Assembly (NCBI RefSeq): GCF_016126015.1
Contig: NZ_JAEFDB010000012.1
Span: forward strand, 1-64,000
Source of the DNA: Capnocytophaga periodontitidis
GTDB lineage: Bacteria; Bacteroidota; Bacteroidia; Flavobacteriales; Flavobacteriaceae
Length of the DNA stretch: 64,000 nt
Reading direction: 5' to 3'
In this document: one piece after another, positions 23,998 through 33,648 of the stretch
How the letters are laid out: each line of letters starts with the position of its first letter
Position numbering within the stretch: the first letter of the stretch is position 1
Notes under the pieces: model-generated
Told to the model about the DNA's origin: nothing
Database searches by the model: none
What the model saw: the letters and a program-made list of their open reading frames with translations, nothing else
Translations under genes and position numbers: made by a program

Positions 23998-26900
23998 CTA
24001 AAAACTAGCATTGAGTCCCATCGTAAAGGTGATTGGGATAGGATAGCCGTAGTTAGGATTTTCAGGGTCTTTACCGGTGAACGATTTGCTTTTGAGTGTC
24101 CATAGGTTCTGACCGCTTACATACAAGCGCAACTTGCTGAGTTTTATCTTTTCAGATAGTTCTTTAGGCAAGGTATAGCCCAATTGTACGTTGCGAAGTT
24201 TGAGGTATGAACCATTTTCTACATAGTAAGTAGACATACGTCCTTCGTTGTTGTCGTCTACGCTTGACACACTTGGAATATCAGAATCAGGGTTGGTAAC
24301 GGGGTCGAAAGCATCGAGCAAACGGCGACCTTTGTTACCATACGTATCTTGTACACTCCAGAAATCGGTGTGGCGTTTTACGTTAGACACCACATCTACA
24401 TTCTGTACGCCTTGGAAGAAAGCAGTGAAATCGAAGTTTTTATACTCTAAATTGAGGTTAAGACCATAGATAAAATCGGGTTGTGGATTGCCTATCCAAG
24501 TGCGGTCGTCTTCATCGATTTTGCCATCGTTGTTCAAATCGCGGTAGCGGATACGACCGATACCTTTACCGTTTTGTATAGGATGATGATCTACTTCTTC
24601 TTGAGTTTTAAAAATGCCATCGGCTACATAGCCATAGAAGTTGTTAGAGCCTATAGGGCGACCTAAACCATTGTCCCATTTACCATTACCACCATAAGAG
24701 TTGATTACTGAAGTAGGGAGCTCTGTGATTTTATTCTTATTAGTAGCGACATTGGCGTTGATATCGTATTTGAGTCCGCCTTTAGTTTCATTGCGATAAC
24801 CTACTGATACTTCTAAACCTTTATTCTCAACAGCAGCACCATTTACCCATTGGTAAGCGCCTTCTCCTTTGATACCTGCATAAGGAGGTTCTACTAAGAT
24901 GTCTTTAGTTTTCTTGATATAGTATTCGGCTGAGCCATACAAGCTATTATCGAAGAAACCGAAATCGATACCAAAGTTAGTTTGGGTAGTGGTTTCCCAT
25001 TTGAGATTTTTGTTACCAAGACGTGTACGACGGAAACCTGAAGCCAATTGTCCTGAGCCCTTACCGTCGAGGTCATAAGAGGTTTTCCAGATACCATTCC
25101 ATATAAAGTCGCCTGTTACCCCATAGTAAGGGTCGAAGATGTCGTAGATAGCGTAGTTGTTGATATCTTGGTTACCGTTTTGTCCCCAACCGAAACGCAA
25201 TTTGAGGTCGGAAACAGTATGGTTGATTTTCTCCATAAAGGACTCTTGAGAGATGCGCCATCCTAAGTTGAACGCAGGGAAAGTACCCCAGCGATTATCT
25301 TTGGCAAAACGTGAAGAACCATCGTGGCGGAGGGTTACTGAAGCGAGGTATTTATTATCGAAAGCGTAGTTGATTTTTCCAAAGAAAGAAAGCAACTTGT
25401 AGCCCGTAGTTGAACCACTACCACTCACACCCCCAGTTGCCAATGAAGGCCACATATATTCAGGTGTTTCTACCGCGAGGTTATTCCCTTTGATAGCAAA
25501 ATTAAGGTCGTTCTGTGAGTACATCTCCATCCCTGCAAGGGTTTCAAAACGACTCTTGCCGAGCTCAAAGTCGTAGGTAGCAGTATTAGCCCAGTTCCAT
25601 TTTGTCCAGTGGGCTTGCTCGAGTTGAGAGAAAGTTTTTTCTTTGCCTTCTTCCATAAATCCTGAAACATACGAACGGTTGAGCACACGTTTGTAGAAGT
25701 TGCCATAGTCTATACCAAAGTTAGAACGCACATTCAATCCTTTGATAGGCTGGATATTCACAAAAGCATTTCCAAACATACGCCAATAGTTGTAGCGATT
25801 ATCCTTATTATCGGCTACAAGGCGTGCAGGGTTCTGACGGTCGGGCAATCCGTTTACAGGTCCTCCCCAGTGTTTGCCATCGGTAGTGCGTACTGGAATA
25901 AAAGGTACCGCTATCATTGCCGATTCGGTGATTTGGTGCGGTTGTTCTACCTCACTGGTACGATTTACGGTGAAATTTTCACCTATGGTTACCACATCGC
26001 CAAAGAGCTTGTAATCAGTATTGATACGAGCTGAAAGACGAGAGAAATCAGTATTCTTTACCATACCGTCGTTGTTGTAATAGCCCAAAGAGAGGAAGTA
26101 ATTCCCTTTTTCAGTACCATTAGTAACTGAAAGGTTGTACGATTCGGTTACCCCCATACGGGTGATTTCTTTGAACCAATCGGTATTAGAAGGTAACATA
26201 GGGCTACCTGTTTTATCAAAATACTCGCGTGGGTAGTACAAATTGTTGAGGGTAGCGTGTCCATTGGCATCGGTAGTGTAATCATAGTGAATGCCCAATG
26301 GGTTTTGGTTAGGGTTGTTGCCTCGATTCACCGCCGCTTTCCAAAGCACTTGTGCGTACTCGTTGGAATTGAGCATTTTCATACGTGAGTGAAACATCGA
26401 TATGGTAGTATAATGGTCGAAATCCACTTTTAGCACACCTTTCTTACCTTTTTTAGTGGTAATAACAATCACCCCATTGGCAGCACGCGACCCGTAGATA
26501 CTAGCAGCCGAAGCATCTCGCAACACTTGTATGCTCTCAATATCGTTAGAGTTGAGCTCGTGCATACCGCCTTGGGTAGGTACTCCGTCAATAATATAAA
26601 GAGGGTCGTTGTTGTTGAGCGTACCGATACCGCGAATGCGAATGGTTGCTTTCCCTGCAGGACCACCGTTATCGGTTACTTGCATCCCTGCTACACGACC
26701 TTGTAGGGCTTTCATAGGGTTGTTTTCGGAGGTAGACATCATTTCGTTTACCTTTACTACCGATACTGCCCCTGTAAGGTCGGTTTTGCGTTCAGCGCGA
26801 TACCCTACCGATATGGTAACACCTTCTAAGGCAGTTACTTCTTCTTCTAAGGTCACACTTATATTCTTTCGTCCTTTCACAGCTACAGTTTGGGTTTTGT

Positions 26901-27141
26901 AGCCAATATATGAAAAGACCAAACTATCGGTGGCAGCGACGGGATGAAGGGTATAATTCCCGTCAAAATCAGTAGATGCTCCTACTGTTTTGTTTTTCAC
27001 CATCACCGTTACACCCATCATAGGGCTGTTATCGGCTTTTGCTTTTACCACTCCTTTTACCTCTTGGGCAAAAAGAGCACCCGAAAAGTTACAGAGCAAA
27101 AGCGATAGTAAAATACGTTTGTTTATTTTTCTACTCATCAT
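23998..27141 (-). CDS. SusC-like TonB-dependent fructan transporter
   Basis: About 1047 residues from the ATGATG at 27141/27138; a longer frame to 27198 would start upstream of the promoter and is rejected. Order: signal peptide (ILLSLLLCNFSGALFAQ), carboxypeptidase-regulatory-like barrel-sandwich domain (EVKGVVKAKADNSPMMGVTV), plug domain (ALQGRVAGMQVTD, IRIRGIGTLNNNDPLYIIDG, RDASAASIYGSRAANGVIVI) and a 22-strand barrel ending with aromatic GLNASF. It imports oligosaccharide across the outer membrane with SusD, powered by TonB. First gene of the fructan operon; sugar specificity comes from context. Confidence 0.95.
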   Translation of the reverse strand: MMSRKINKRILLSLLLCNFSGALFAQEVKGVVKAKADNSPMMGVTVMVKNKTVGASTDFDGNYTLHPVAATDSLVFSYIGYKTQTVAVKGRKNISVTLEEEVTALEGVTISVGYRAERKTDLTGAVSVVKVNEMMSTSENNPMKALQGRVAGMQVTDNGGPAGKATIRIRGIGTLNNNDPLYIIDGVPTQGGMHELNSNDIESIQVLRDASAASIYGSRAANGVIVITTKKGKKGVLKVDFDHYTTISMFHSRMKMLNSNEYAQVLWKAAVNRGNNPNQNPLGIHYDYTTDANGHATLNNLYYPREYFDKTGSPMLPSNTDWFKEITRMGVTESYNLSVTNGTEKGNYFLSLGYYNNDGMVKNTDFSRLSARINTDYKLFGDVVTIGENFTVNRTSEVEQPHQITESAMIAVPFIPVRTTDGKHWGGPVNGLPDRQNPARLVADNKDNRYNYWRMFGNAFVNIQPIKGLNVRSNFGIDYGNFYKRVLNRSYVSGFMEEGKEKTFSQLEQAHWTKWNWANTATYDFELGKSRFETLAGMEMYSQNDLNFAIKGNNLAVETPEYMWPSLATGGVSGSGSTTGYKLLSFFGKINYAFDNKYLASVTLRHDGSSRFAKDNRWGTFPAFNLGWRISQESFMEKINHTVSDLKLRFGWGQNGNQDINNYAIYDIFDPYYGVTGDFIWNGIWKTSYDLDGKGSGQLASGFRRTRLGNKNLKWETTTQTNFGIDFGFFDNSLYGSAEYYIKKTKDILVEPPYAGIKGEGAYQWVNGAAVENKGLEVSVGYRNETKGGLKYDINANVATNKNKITELPTSVINSYGGNGKWDNGLGRPIGSNNFYGYVADGIFKTQEEVDHHPIQNGKGIGRIRYRDLNNDGKIDEDDRTWIGNPQPDFIYGLNLNLEYKNFDFTAFFQGVQNVDVVSNVKRHTDFWSVQDTYGNKGRRLLDAFDPVTNPDSDIPSVSSVDDNNEGRMSTYYVENGSYLKLRNVQLGYTLPKELSEKIKLSKLRLYVSGQNLWTLKSKSFTGKDPENPNYGYPIPITFTMGLNASF

Positions 27142-27174
27142 ATTGGTATGTTTTTTTCGATTAATTTTCGGTGG

Positions 27175-27182
27175 CAAAGGTA
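27175..27182 (-). promoter_or_regulatory. -7 box of the fructan operon
   Basis: TACCTTTG on the minus strand, 33 nt upstream of the SusC ATG. The -33 element is not at ideal spacing (TTTG at 27196-27199 is too close, 27207-27210 slightly too far), as expected for a promoter that depends on its sensor-regulator. A binding site for the hybrid regulator is likely just upstream (27190-27260), where the phrase ACTATCAAA occurs twice. Confidence 0.5.
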
Positions 27183-27380
27183 GGTCAAAAGAAAGCAAAC
27201 CACTATCAAAAACCGGTCAAACACTATCAAATTTGTGGCTATTTTTTGATACTGAAGCATAAGTGTAAAAATTTAAAATGCTGTAAATAAAGTGATTGAT
27301 TATTTTTAACAAAAAATGAACAAAAAATGATAGCGATTTTTCCATTCGTTTCGTTTTAACAAACGTAAACAATTTACTAA

Positions 27381-27412
27381 TTTGCTAATTTGTTAATTCT
27401 TTCATACTTTTG
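27381..27412 (+). promoter_or_regulatory. Promoter of the PCMD lipoprotein gene
   Basis: TTTG (27381-27384), 20-nt spacer, TACTTTTG (27405-27412), 30 nt before the ATG at 27443. Together with the SusC promoter it fills the divergent 300-nt gap 27142-27442. Confidence 0.65.
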
Positions 27413-27442
27413 CGATCTGTTTAGTTCAACACTCAATGAAAT

Positions 27443-28516
27443 ATGAAACTTCAAAACTTTTTTATCATTACAGCCTTGCTCCTCACATTGCAAAGCTGTA
27501 TCAAAAGCGAAGCCCCAAATACCGAAGCCGATATTCTCACTTGTGAAGTAGATGGCAATGTATTGATTCGCAAACCTGTGATCCAAAATACCGAGATAAA
27601 ACTCTATGTAAACTCTTTGGATAACGTAAAAAACCTCGCACCTCGCTTTACCCTTACACAAGGGGCAACTATCAGTCCTACCAGTGGTACAGCACGCAAT
27701 TTTTCTACCCCTCAAACTTATGTGGTAACGTCTGAGGACGGTAATTGGCAGAAAACTTATAAAGTGAGTTGTCTTACTGACGAAATTATCGCTCACTATC
27801 ACTTCGAAAACGCTCGTATTACTGATGGCTACTACACTTTTTACGATACCTCAGTAAGCGGACAAGAAATCGCTTGGAGTAGCGGAAATGCAGGTTTTAA
27901 ATTTACCAACAGTAATGCTAAACCCGATGAGTTCCCTACAAGTCAGAGTGAGAGTGGATACAGGGGGAAATGCGTGAAACTCGTAACACAAAGCACAGGG
28001 GTTTTAGGAAAAACTTTTGGTGCTCCTATCGCAGCTGGTAATCTCTTCACAGGAAGTTTTGAAATAAATTTGTTCACCCCTGCAAAATCTACCCATTTCG
28101 GGATTCCTTTCAAAAGAAAACCTACTCATCTCTCAGGATATTACAAATACAAAGCTGGTGAAAAACTTACCGATAAAAACGGCAATGTAATACCTAACCA
28201 AAAGGACAAATGTGATATTTATGCAGTGTTCTACGAGGTAACTTCTCAAGTACCTCATTTAGATGGTACTAACATCAAAACACACAATAATATAGTGTTA
28301 ATGGCGCAACTAACCGACAAGAGAGAAACCGATAATTGGGTACAGTTCTCTATTCCTTTTAAAACAATAAAAGGTCGCTCTATCGATACTAAAAAACTAA
28401 AAGAAGGAAAGTATAGTCTCGCTATAGTACTTAGTTCCAGTGAAAAAGGCGCTGATTTTACAGCAGCCGTAGGTAGTACTCTTTATGTAGATGAAATGCA
28501 ATTGTCTTATGAATAA
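27443..28516 (+). CDS. PCMD-type surface lipoprotein
   Basis: A 357-residue lipoprotein (lipobox LQSC, Cys19). Residues 30-110 form an immunoglobulin-like segment with the recurring phrase ISPTSGTARNFSTPQTYVVTSEDG, also seen in the DUF4960 protein of this window. The rest (HYHFENARI to the end, with VGSTLYVDEMQLSYE) matches my memory of the putative carbohydrate metabolism domain (PCMD), a jelly-roll carbohydrate-binding-like fold. It is divergent from the fructan operon and pairs with an outer-membrane barrel gene 7 nt downstream. Probably a surface glycan-binding or adhesion protein; the ligand is unknown. Confidence 0.7.
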   Translation: MKLQNFFIITALLLTLQSCIKSEAPNTEADILTCEVDGNVLIRKPVIQNTEIKLYVNSLDNVKNLAPRFTLTQGATISPTSGTARNFSTPQTYVVTSEDGNWQKTYKVSCLTDEIIAHYHFENARITDGYYTFYDTSVSGQEIAWSSGNAGFKFTNSNAKPDEFPTSQSESGYRGKCVKLVTQSTGVLGKTFGAPIAAGNLFTGSFEINLFTPAKSTHFGIPFKRKPTHLSGYYKYKAGEKLTDKNGNVIPNQKDKCDIYAVFYEVTSQVPHLDGTNIKTHNNIVLMAQLTDKRETDNWVQFSIPFKTIKGRSIDTKKLKEGKYSLAIVLSSSEKGADFTAAVGSTLYVDEMQLSYE

Positions 28517-28523
28517 TGAAGTT

Positions 28524-29291
28524 ATGAAAAAGAATATCCTTATTATATGCTTGATGCTATTGAGCTGTTTTTCATACGCGCAAAACGAACGTACTGAAAC
28601 ACTTGTACAATCAGAAGAAAAAGGTTGGGAATACGAACTAAAAGCTGGCGTAAATATAGGAGGTGCAAGCCCAATACCACTCCCTAAAGAAATACGCAAG
28701 ATAAAGGGATATAGCCCAAAGTTTAATGGCTCATTTGAGGGGACTGTAACCAAATGGCTTACTCCTAAATGGGGTATCTCAGCTAGCTTACGATTGGAAG
28801 AAAAGGGTATGGAAACCGATGCAAATGTAAAGAACTACGGAATGGAGATTATAGAACAAGGTAACCACGTGGCGGGCTATTGGACGGGTGATGTACATAC
28901 TACTTACAAAAGTTCATTTGTTACCCTGCCCATATCACTGAACTATCGCCTTGCTAATCGTTGGAAACTGCGCTTAGGTACATTCGTTTCTTACCGTATG
29001 GACGGCAATTTCTCTGGCTATGTAACCGAAGGTTATTTACGTGAAGGTAGCCCAATAGGTGAAAAAGTTAGTTTTTCTAACGGACAAGTAGCTTCTTATG
29101 ATTTTAGCAATCATCTACGCCATTGGCATTGGGGCACACTGATAGGAGGCTCTTGGCAAGCGTTCAAGCATTTCAATATCAATGCTGAACTCACCTACGG
29201 AATAAATAATATCTTTAAAAAGGACTTTAAAACAATTACTTTTGATATGTATCCTATCTATATGAACATAGGTTTTGGGTACCACTTTTAA
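28524..29291 (+). CDS. Outer-membrane beta-barrel protein
   Basis: From the ATG at 28524 (7 nt after the upstream stop) it has 255 residues with a signal peptide MKKNILIICLMLLSCFSYAQ; an earlier start at 28491 would put 11 extra residues before the signal and is rejected. Alternating hydrophobic/polar strands, Gly-Tyr turns and a terminal aromatic residue (MYPIYMNIGFGYHF) mark an eight-strand-type barrel of the PorT/outer-membrane beta-barrel superfamily. It probably works with the preceding PCMD lipoprotein. No specific function can be given. Confidence 0.75.
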   Translation: MKKNILIICLMLLSCFSYAQNERTETLVQSEEKGWEYELKAGVNIGGASPIPLPKEIRKIKGYSPKFNGSFEGTVTKWLTPKWGISASLRLEEKGMETDANVKNYGMEIIEQGNHVAGYWTGDVHTTYKSSFVTLPISLNYRLANRWKLRLGTFVSYRMDGNFSGYVTEGYLREGSPIGEKVSFSNGQVASYDFSNHLRHWHWGTLIGGSWQAFKHFNINAELTYGINNIFKKDFKTITFDMYPIYMNIGFGYHF

Positions 29292-29326
29292 GCACTTTAT
29301 AATATCTTAATCCTTAAAGGAAATAT

Positions 29327-29890
29327 ATGACAAAGTTATTTGTAAAAAATATGGTCTGCCATCGTTGTATAATAGTACTCGATGAACAGTTAAAAGCATT
29401 AGGCTTAACACCACAAAGCATCAATTTGGGTGAAATTACTTTTACACAGGAACTTTCGTCTGATGAGATACAAGCTATCAAACAAGCTCTCTTACCCTTA
29501 GGATTTGAGGTGATGAACGATAAGAAAAGTGTTGTTATTGAAAAAATAAAATCTATCATTATCAATTTGATACATAACCAAGACAACAAACTATCGTTTA
29601 ACCTTTCTGAAATACTCAGCAGTGAATTAGGTCGAGATTACGGGGCTTTATCGCGTTTGTTTTCTGAGGTAGAAGGCAGAACAATTGAAAAATTCTTTAT
29701 TGCTCAAAAGATTGAGAGAGTAAAGGAACTCTTAGTATATGACGAACTGACGCTTAGTGAAATAGCTTATCAACTCAACTATTCAAGTGTAGCGCACTTA
29801 AGCAATCAGTTTAAAAAAGTTACAGGACTCACCCCTAGCTTTTTCAAGCAGATAAAAGATAACAAACGTAAGTCTTTAGATGAGGTTTAA
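29327..29890 (+). CDS. AraC-type regulator with N-terminal metal-binding-like domain
   Basis: A 187-residue protein. Residues 1-65 look like a ferredoxin-fold heavy-metal-associated (HMA) domain with the pair CHRC (Cys11, Cys14) in the place of the usual CxxC. Residues 85-180 are an AraC DNA-binding domain with two helix-turn-helix units (LTLSEIAYQLNYSSVAHLSNQF, split here for description, and KKVTGLTPSFFKQ). The gene lies about 100 nt upstream of a copper ATPase, so it probably senses copper directly and controls that gene. The fusion of an HMA-like sensor to AraC is specific enough to support metal control; the metal is inferred. Confidence 0.8.
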   Translation: MTKLFVKNMVCHRCIIVLDEQLKALGLTPQSINLGEITFTQELSSDEIQAIKQALLPLGFEVMNDKKSVVIEKIKSIIINLIHNQDNKLSFNLSEILSSELGRDYGALSRLFSEVEGRTIEKFFIAQKIERVKELLVYDELTLSEIAYQLNYSSVAHLSNQFKKVTGLTPSFFKQIKDNKRKSLDEV

Positions 29891-29943
29891 AATCTTACAA
29901 ATTAAATACAAAATTGTGTAATATCCAAGTAGATGTTTTGCTG

Positions 29944-29951
29944 TATCTTTG
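29944..29951 (+). promoter_or_regulatory. -7 box of the copper ATPase gene
   Basis: TATCTTTG, 37 nt upstream of the copA ATG. No good -33 TTTG is present at 19-20 nt, consistent with an activator-dependent promoter. Confidence 0.5.
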
Positions 29952-29988
29952 CAGCGTAAAACAAATAACTTTTTAACATTTACAATTT

Positions 29989-32505
29989 ATGGAATACAAT
30001 ATAGAAGGTATGGGGTGCACAGGTTGTGCCAATACCATACAAAAAAAGCTCTCTGAAGTAGCAGGCGTAACAGCTGTTACCGTAGATTTTGCTACTAAAA
30101 AAGCTACTGTCGAAACTGATAGAGAAATCCCTTTTGAAGCTCTTGAAAAAGCCTTAGAGGGTACTCATTATAGCATTCATCAGTCTTCAAATTCTGAAGG
30201 CTCTGGTGTTTTCTATTGTCCTATGCACTGCGAAGGTGATAAAACCTACGATCACCCTGGTGATTGTCCTATATGTGGTATGGATTTAGTAGAGCAAGTA
30301 GGAGGAGCTCAACAACATCATCACCACCAAGAGTCTCCCAAAAAAGTTAAAGGCAATGGCGTTTTCTATTGCCCTATGCACTGCGAAGGTGATAAAACCT
30401 ACGACCATCCTGGTGATTGCCCCGTATGCGGTATGGATTTGGTAGAACAAGTAAGCACAGAAGTAGCTTTTTCCCCTTCGGAGGTTAGAGGGCTAAGTGC
30501 AGAAGACCAAAAGCGCAAAAAGTTACGCCGTCACTTTTGGGGTGCCGTAGCTTTTACACTCCCTATCTTTATCATCGCAATGAGCGGAATGTGGCACAAC
30601 AATCCGCTGTATGAGTTAATGCCCGTAAGTGCTTGGAACTGGGTGCAGTTTGCGCTTTCTTTACCAGTAGTTTTCTATTTCTGCTGGATATTCTTCGAAA
30701 GGGCTTGGCGCAGTATCCGCACCTTGCACTTCAATATGTTTACCCTTATAGGGATAGGCGCTGGTGTAGCTTGGCTTTTCAGTGTAGTAGGACTGTTAGT
30801 TCCTGATATGTTCCCTGAACAATTCAAAGAACACGGCTCAGTACACTTGTATTTCGAAGCTGCTACCGTCATTCTCACTTTGGTACTCTTAGGGCAAGTG
30901 CTCGAAGCCGATGCCCACAGTCGTACGCAAGGGGCTATCAAAAAACTGTTGAATTTAGCCCCTAATGAGGCTACTAAAATTGTTCACGGCGAGGAAATAA
31001 GAGTCTCTATAGAAGAAGTAACCTTAGGCGATTTGTTGCGAGTGAAACCTGGTGAGAAAATCCCCGTTGATGGTGTAATTACCGAAGGTAGTGCGAGCAT
31101 AGATGAGAGTATGATTACGGGCGAACCTATTCCTGCTGAAAAAGAAGTAGGCAGTAAAGTGTCGGCAGGTACGCTCAACGGTGCTCAATCATTTGTGATG
31201 AAAGCGGAAAAGGTAGGTAGCGATACCCTGCTCTCTCAAATCGTACAGTTGGTACAACAAGCCAGCAGTAGCCGTCCTCCCATTCAAAATTTAGCCGACA
31301 AGATAGCCTCTTACTTTGTGCCTATTGTGATAGGGATTTCAGTGCTTACCTTTGTGATATGGTCGGTTTTTGGAGGTGAAAATGCTTACGTATACGCCCT
31401 GCTCAATGCCGTAGCAGTATTGATTATCGCTTGTCCTTGTGCACTCGGTTTAGCCACCCCTATGTCGGTAATGGTAGGCGTAGGCAAAGGAGCTCAAAAC
31501 GGTATCTTGATACGCAATGCTGAAGCCTTAGAAGTGATGAACAAAGTAAACACATTAGTCATCGACAAAACAGGCACACTTACTGAGGGGAAACCCAGTG
31601 TGAGCGAAGTATTTACCTTTGGCAACAGAAGTGAAAAGGATTTGTTACAAGTGCTCTATAGTCTCAATCAGCACAGTGAACACCCTTTAGCAAAAGCTAC
31701 CAATGCATACACTCAAGCACAAGGTGCTACTCCCCTATCCTTTACTAACTTTGAAGCCTTGGCGGGCAGAGGGGTAAAAGCCTCTTACGAAGGAAAAAAT
31801 TTTTTCTTTGGCAATGAACGATTGATGGAAGAAATCGGTGCTCCTTTATCCGAAGAAATACAAACTGTGGTAAAAACAGCGCAAGCAGCAGGAAAAACCG
31901 TTTCACTTCTCGCCATAGAAAAAGAAATCATTGGGGTAGTAACCATCACCGATAGAGTAAAAACCTCTACTGTTCAAGCCTTACAAGAGTTGCAGGACTT
32001 GGGAGTAGAAATTGTAATGCTTACAGGCGACAACCCTATTACTGCCGCTGCGATAGCCAAAGAAATAGGCATCAGTAACTATAAAGCGGGAATGCTACCT
32101 CAAAACAAGCAAGAAGAGGTGAAACGCTTGCAAACCGAAGGCAAAATCGTGGCAATGGCAGGCGATGGTATCAACGATGCACCTGCTTTGGCACAAGCTA
32201 ACGTAGGCATCGCAATGGGTACAGGTACTGATATCGCTATCGAAAGTGCTGAAATCACCTTAGTAAAAGGCGATTTAAATGGCATTGTAAAAGCCAAAAA
32301 ACTCAGCAAAGCAGTAATGAAAAACATACGCGAAAACCTATTTTTTGCTTTGGTATATAATGCTGTAGGTATCCCCGTCGCTGCAGGAGTGCTCTACCCT
32401 ATCTTTGGTATTTTGCTCTCCCCTATGCTGGGAGCTTTAGCAATGAGCTTTAGCTCAGTAAGTGTCATTAGTAATGCTTTAAGATTGAGAAGAACCAAAC
32501 TCTGA
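29989..32505 (+). CDS. copA: Copper-exporting P1B-type ATPase
   Basis: An 838-residue P-type ATPase. HMA domain 1-66 (GMGCTGC, Cys10/Cys13); two nearly identical heavy-metal-binding modules at 74-104 and 124-154 ([19 protein letters not shown], differing by one Ile/Val) joined by a His-rich linker (QQHHHHQ); eight membrane segments; actuator TGEP; CPC in segment 6 (IACPCALG); phosphorylation motif DKTGT; HP motif SEHPLAKA; hinge [13 protein letters not shown]. It exports Cu(I) from the cytoplasm. The tandem module duplication looks recent. It lies behind a metal-responsive AraC gene. Confidence 0.93.
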   Translation: MEYNIEGMGCTGCANTIQKKLSEVAGVTAVTVDFATKKATVETDREIPFEALEKALEGTHYSIHQSSNSEGSGVFYCPMHCEGDKTYDHPGDCPICGMDLVEQVGGAQQHHHHQESPKKVKGNGVFYCPMHCEGDKTYDHPGDCPVCGMDLVEQVSTEVAFSPSEVRGLSAEDQKRKKLRRHFWGAVAFTLPIFIIAMSGMWHNNPLYELMPVSAWNWVQFALSLPVVFYFCWIFFERAWRSIRTLHFNMFTLIGIGAGVAWLFSVVGLLVPDMFPEQFKEHGSVHLYFEAATVILTLVLLGQVLEADAHSRTQGAIKKLLNLAPNEATKIVHGEEIRVSIEEVTLGDLLRVKPGEKIPVDGVITEGSASIDESMITGEPIPAEKEVGSKVSAGTLNGAQSFVMKAEKVGSDTLLSQIVQLVQQASSSRPPIQNLADKIASYFVPIVIGISVLTFVIWSVFGGENAYVYALLNAVAVLIIACPCALGLATPMSVMVGVGKGAQNGILIRNAEALEVMNKVNTLVIDKTGTLTEGKPSVSEVFTFGNRSEKDLLQVLYSLNQHSEHPLAKATNAYTQAQGATPLSFTNFEALAGRGVKASYEGKNFFFGNERLMEEIGAPLSEEIQTVVKTAQAAGKTVSLLAIEKEIIGVVTITDRVKTSTVQALQELQDLGVEIVMLTGDNPITAAAIAKEIGISNYKAGMLPQNKQEEVKRLQTEGKIVAMAGDGINDAPALAQANVGIAMGTGTDIAIESAEITLVKGDLNGIVKAKKLSKAVMKNIRENLFFALVYNAVGIPVAAGVLYPIFGILLSPMLGALAMSFSSVSVISNALRLRRTKL

Positions 32506-32533
32506 CACCTGACCCCTAACACCTAATAATACA

Positions 32534-33613
32534 ATGGAAATAACAAAAGAAAACAGAAAGTGGTTAGACAATTTACACCTCAACCACCCCGTCGTAATTG
32601 CGGGACCTTGTAGTGCCGAAACTGAAGAGCAAGTGCTAAAAATAGCACACAGCCTCAAAAATACCGATGTATCTTTCTTCCGTGCCGGAATTTGGAAACC
32701 TCGTACCCGCCCTGGTATGTTTGAAGGCGTAGGTGCCTTAGGACTCCAATGGCTACAACGTGTAAAAGATGAAACAGGTTTAAAAACCGCCACCGAAGTA
32801 GCTAATAAAGACCACGTGAAGCTCGCCTTAGAACACGATATTGATATGTTGTGGATAGGTGCGCGCTCTACAGTGAGCCCTTTTATCATTCAAGAGATAG
32901 CCGATGAACTAAAAGGTACTGATAAGATTATCTTGGTAAAAAATCCCGTAAACCCCGACCTTCCTTTGTGGATAGGAGCTTTAGAACGCCTGCAACGTGC
33001 GGGCATTGAGAAATTAGGAGTGATACACCGCGGTTTCTCTACTTACGAAAAAACCAAATACCGCAATATCCCCGAATGGCAATTGGTGATTGAACTGCAA
33101 AACAAATACCCTAATTTGCCAATTATCTGCGACCCTTCACATATCACCGGCAAACGCGATTTGATTTTCGATGTATCGCAAACGGCTCTCGACCTCAACT
33201 TCGATGGCTTAATGATTGAAACCCACTGCAATCCTGATGCCGCGTGGAGCGATGCCGCCCAGCAAGTCACCCCCGAACGCCTTGTTGAAATAATGAATGA
33301 TTTACGTATTCGGAAAACATCTACCTCTGAAGAAGATTATGTGAGTCAGCTGGGAAATTTGCGTTCACGTATCGATATTATTGATGAACAATTATTGGAT
33401 TTACTCAAAAAACGAATGGATATCGCCGATGAGATTGGCACTTTAAAAAAAGCCAACAACGTAGCCATTTTGCAAAATACCCGTTGGCACGAAATCCTCG
33501 GCAAAATGATTTTAGAAGGCGAACAACGCAACCTCAGTGAAGAGTTTGTTATTCAGGTATTCAAAGCTATTCACCAAGAGTCTATCAATAGGCAAGCTAG
33601 AATCGTAAGGTAA
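32534..33613 (+). CDS. aroF: Bifunctional DAHP synthase / chorismate mutase (type II CM)
   Basis: A 359-residue fusion. Residues 1-260 are a class I DAHP synthase (IAGPCSAETEEQ, FRAGIWKPRTRPG, RHGxx-like VIHRGFSTYEKTKYRN, DPSHITGKRD, IETHCNPDAAWSDAAQQ), which condenses PEP and erythrose-4-phosphate at the entry to the shikimate pathway. Residues 265-355 are an AroQ-fold chorismate mutase (LRSRIDIIDEQLLDLLKKRMDIADEIG). The fusion allows feedback control and is common in Bacteroidota. It stands alone here, 28 nt after copA, without other aromatic genes. The gene symbol follows common Bacteroidota usage and could also be given as aroG. Confidence 0.92.
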   Translation: MEITKENRKWLDNLHLNHPVVIAGPCSAETEEQVLKIAHSLKNTDVSFFRAGIWKPRTRPGMFEGVGALGLQWLQRVKDETGLKTATEVANKDHVKLALEHDIDMLWIGARSTVSPFIIQEIADELKGTDKIILVKNPVNPDLPLWIGALERLQRAGIEKLGVIHRGFSTYEKTKYRNIPEWQLVIELQNKYPNLPIICDPSHITGKRDLIFDVSQTALDLNFDGLMIETHCNPDAAWSDAAQQVTPERLVEIMNDLRIRKTSTSEEDYVSQLGNLRSRIDIIDEQLLDLLKKRMDIADEIGTLKKANNVAILQNTRWHEILGKMILEGEQRNLSEEFVIQVFKAIHQESINRQARIVR

Positions 33614-33648
33614 TTTGCTAATTTACTAACATCTAACAAATAAAAATA

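Noticed and set aside
27139-27198. Longer start for the SusC gene
   Set aside because: The extra 19 residues lack signal-peptide character and the TACCTTTG promoter box at 27175-27182 lies inside the extension, so the start must be downstream, at 27141 or 27138.
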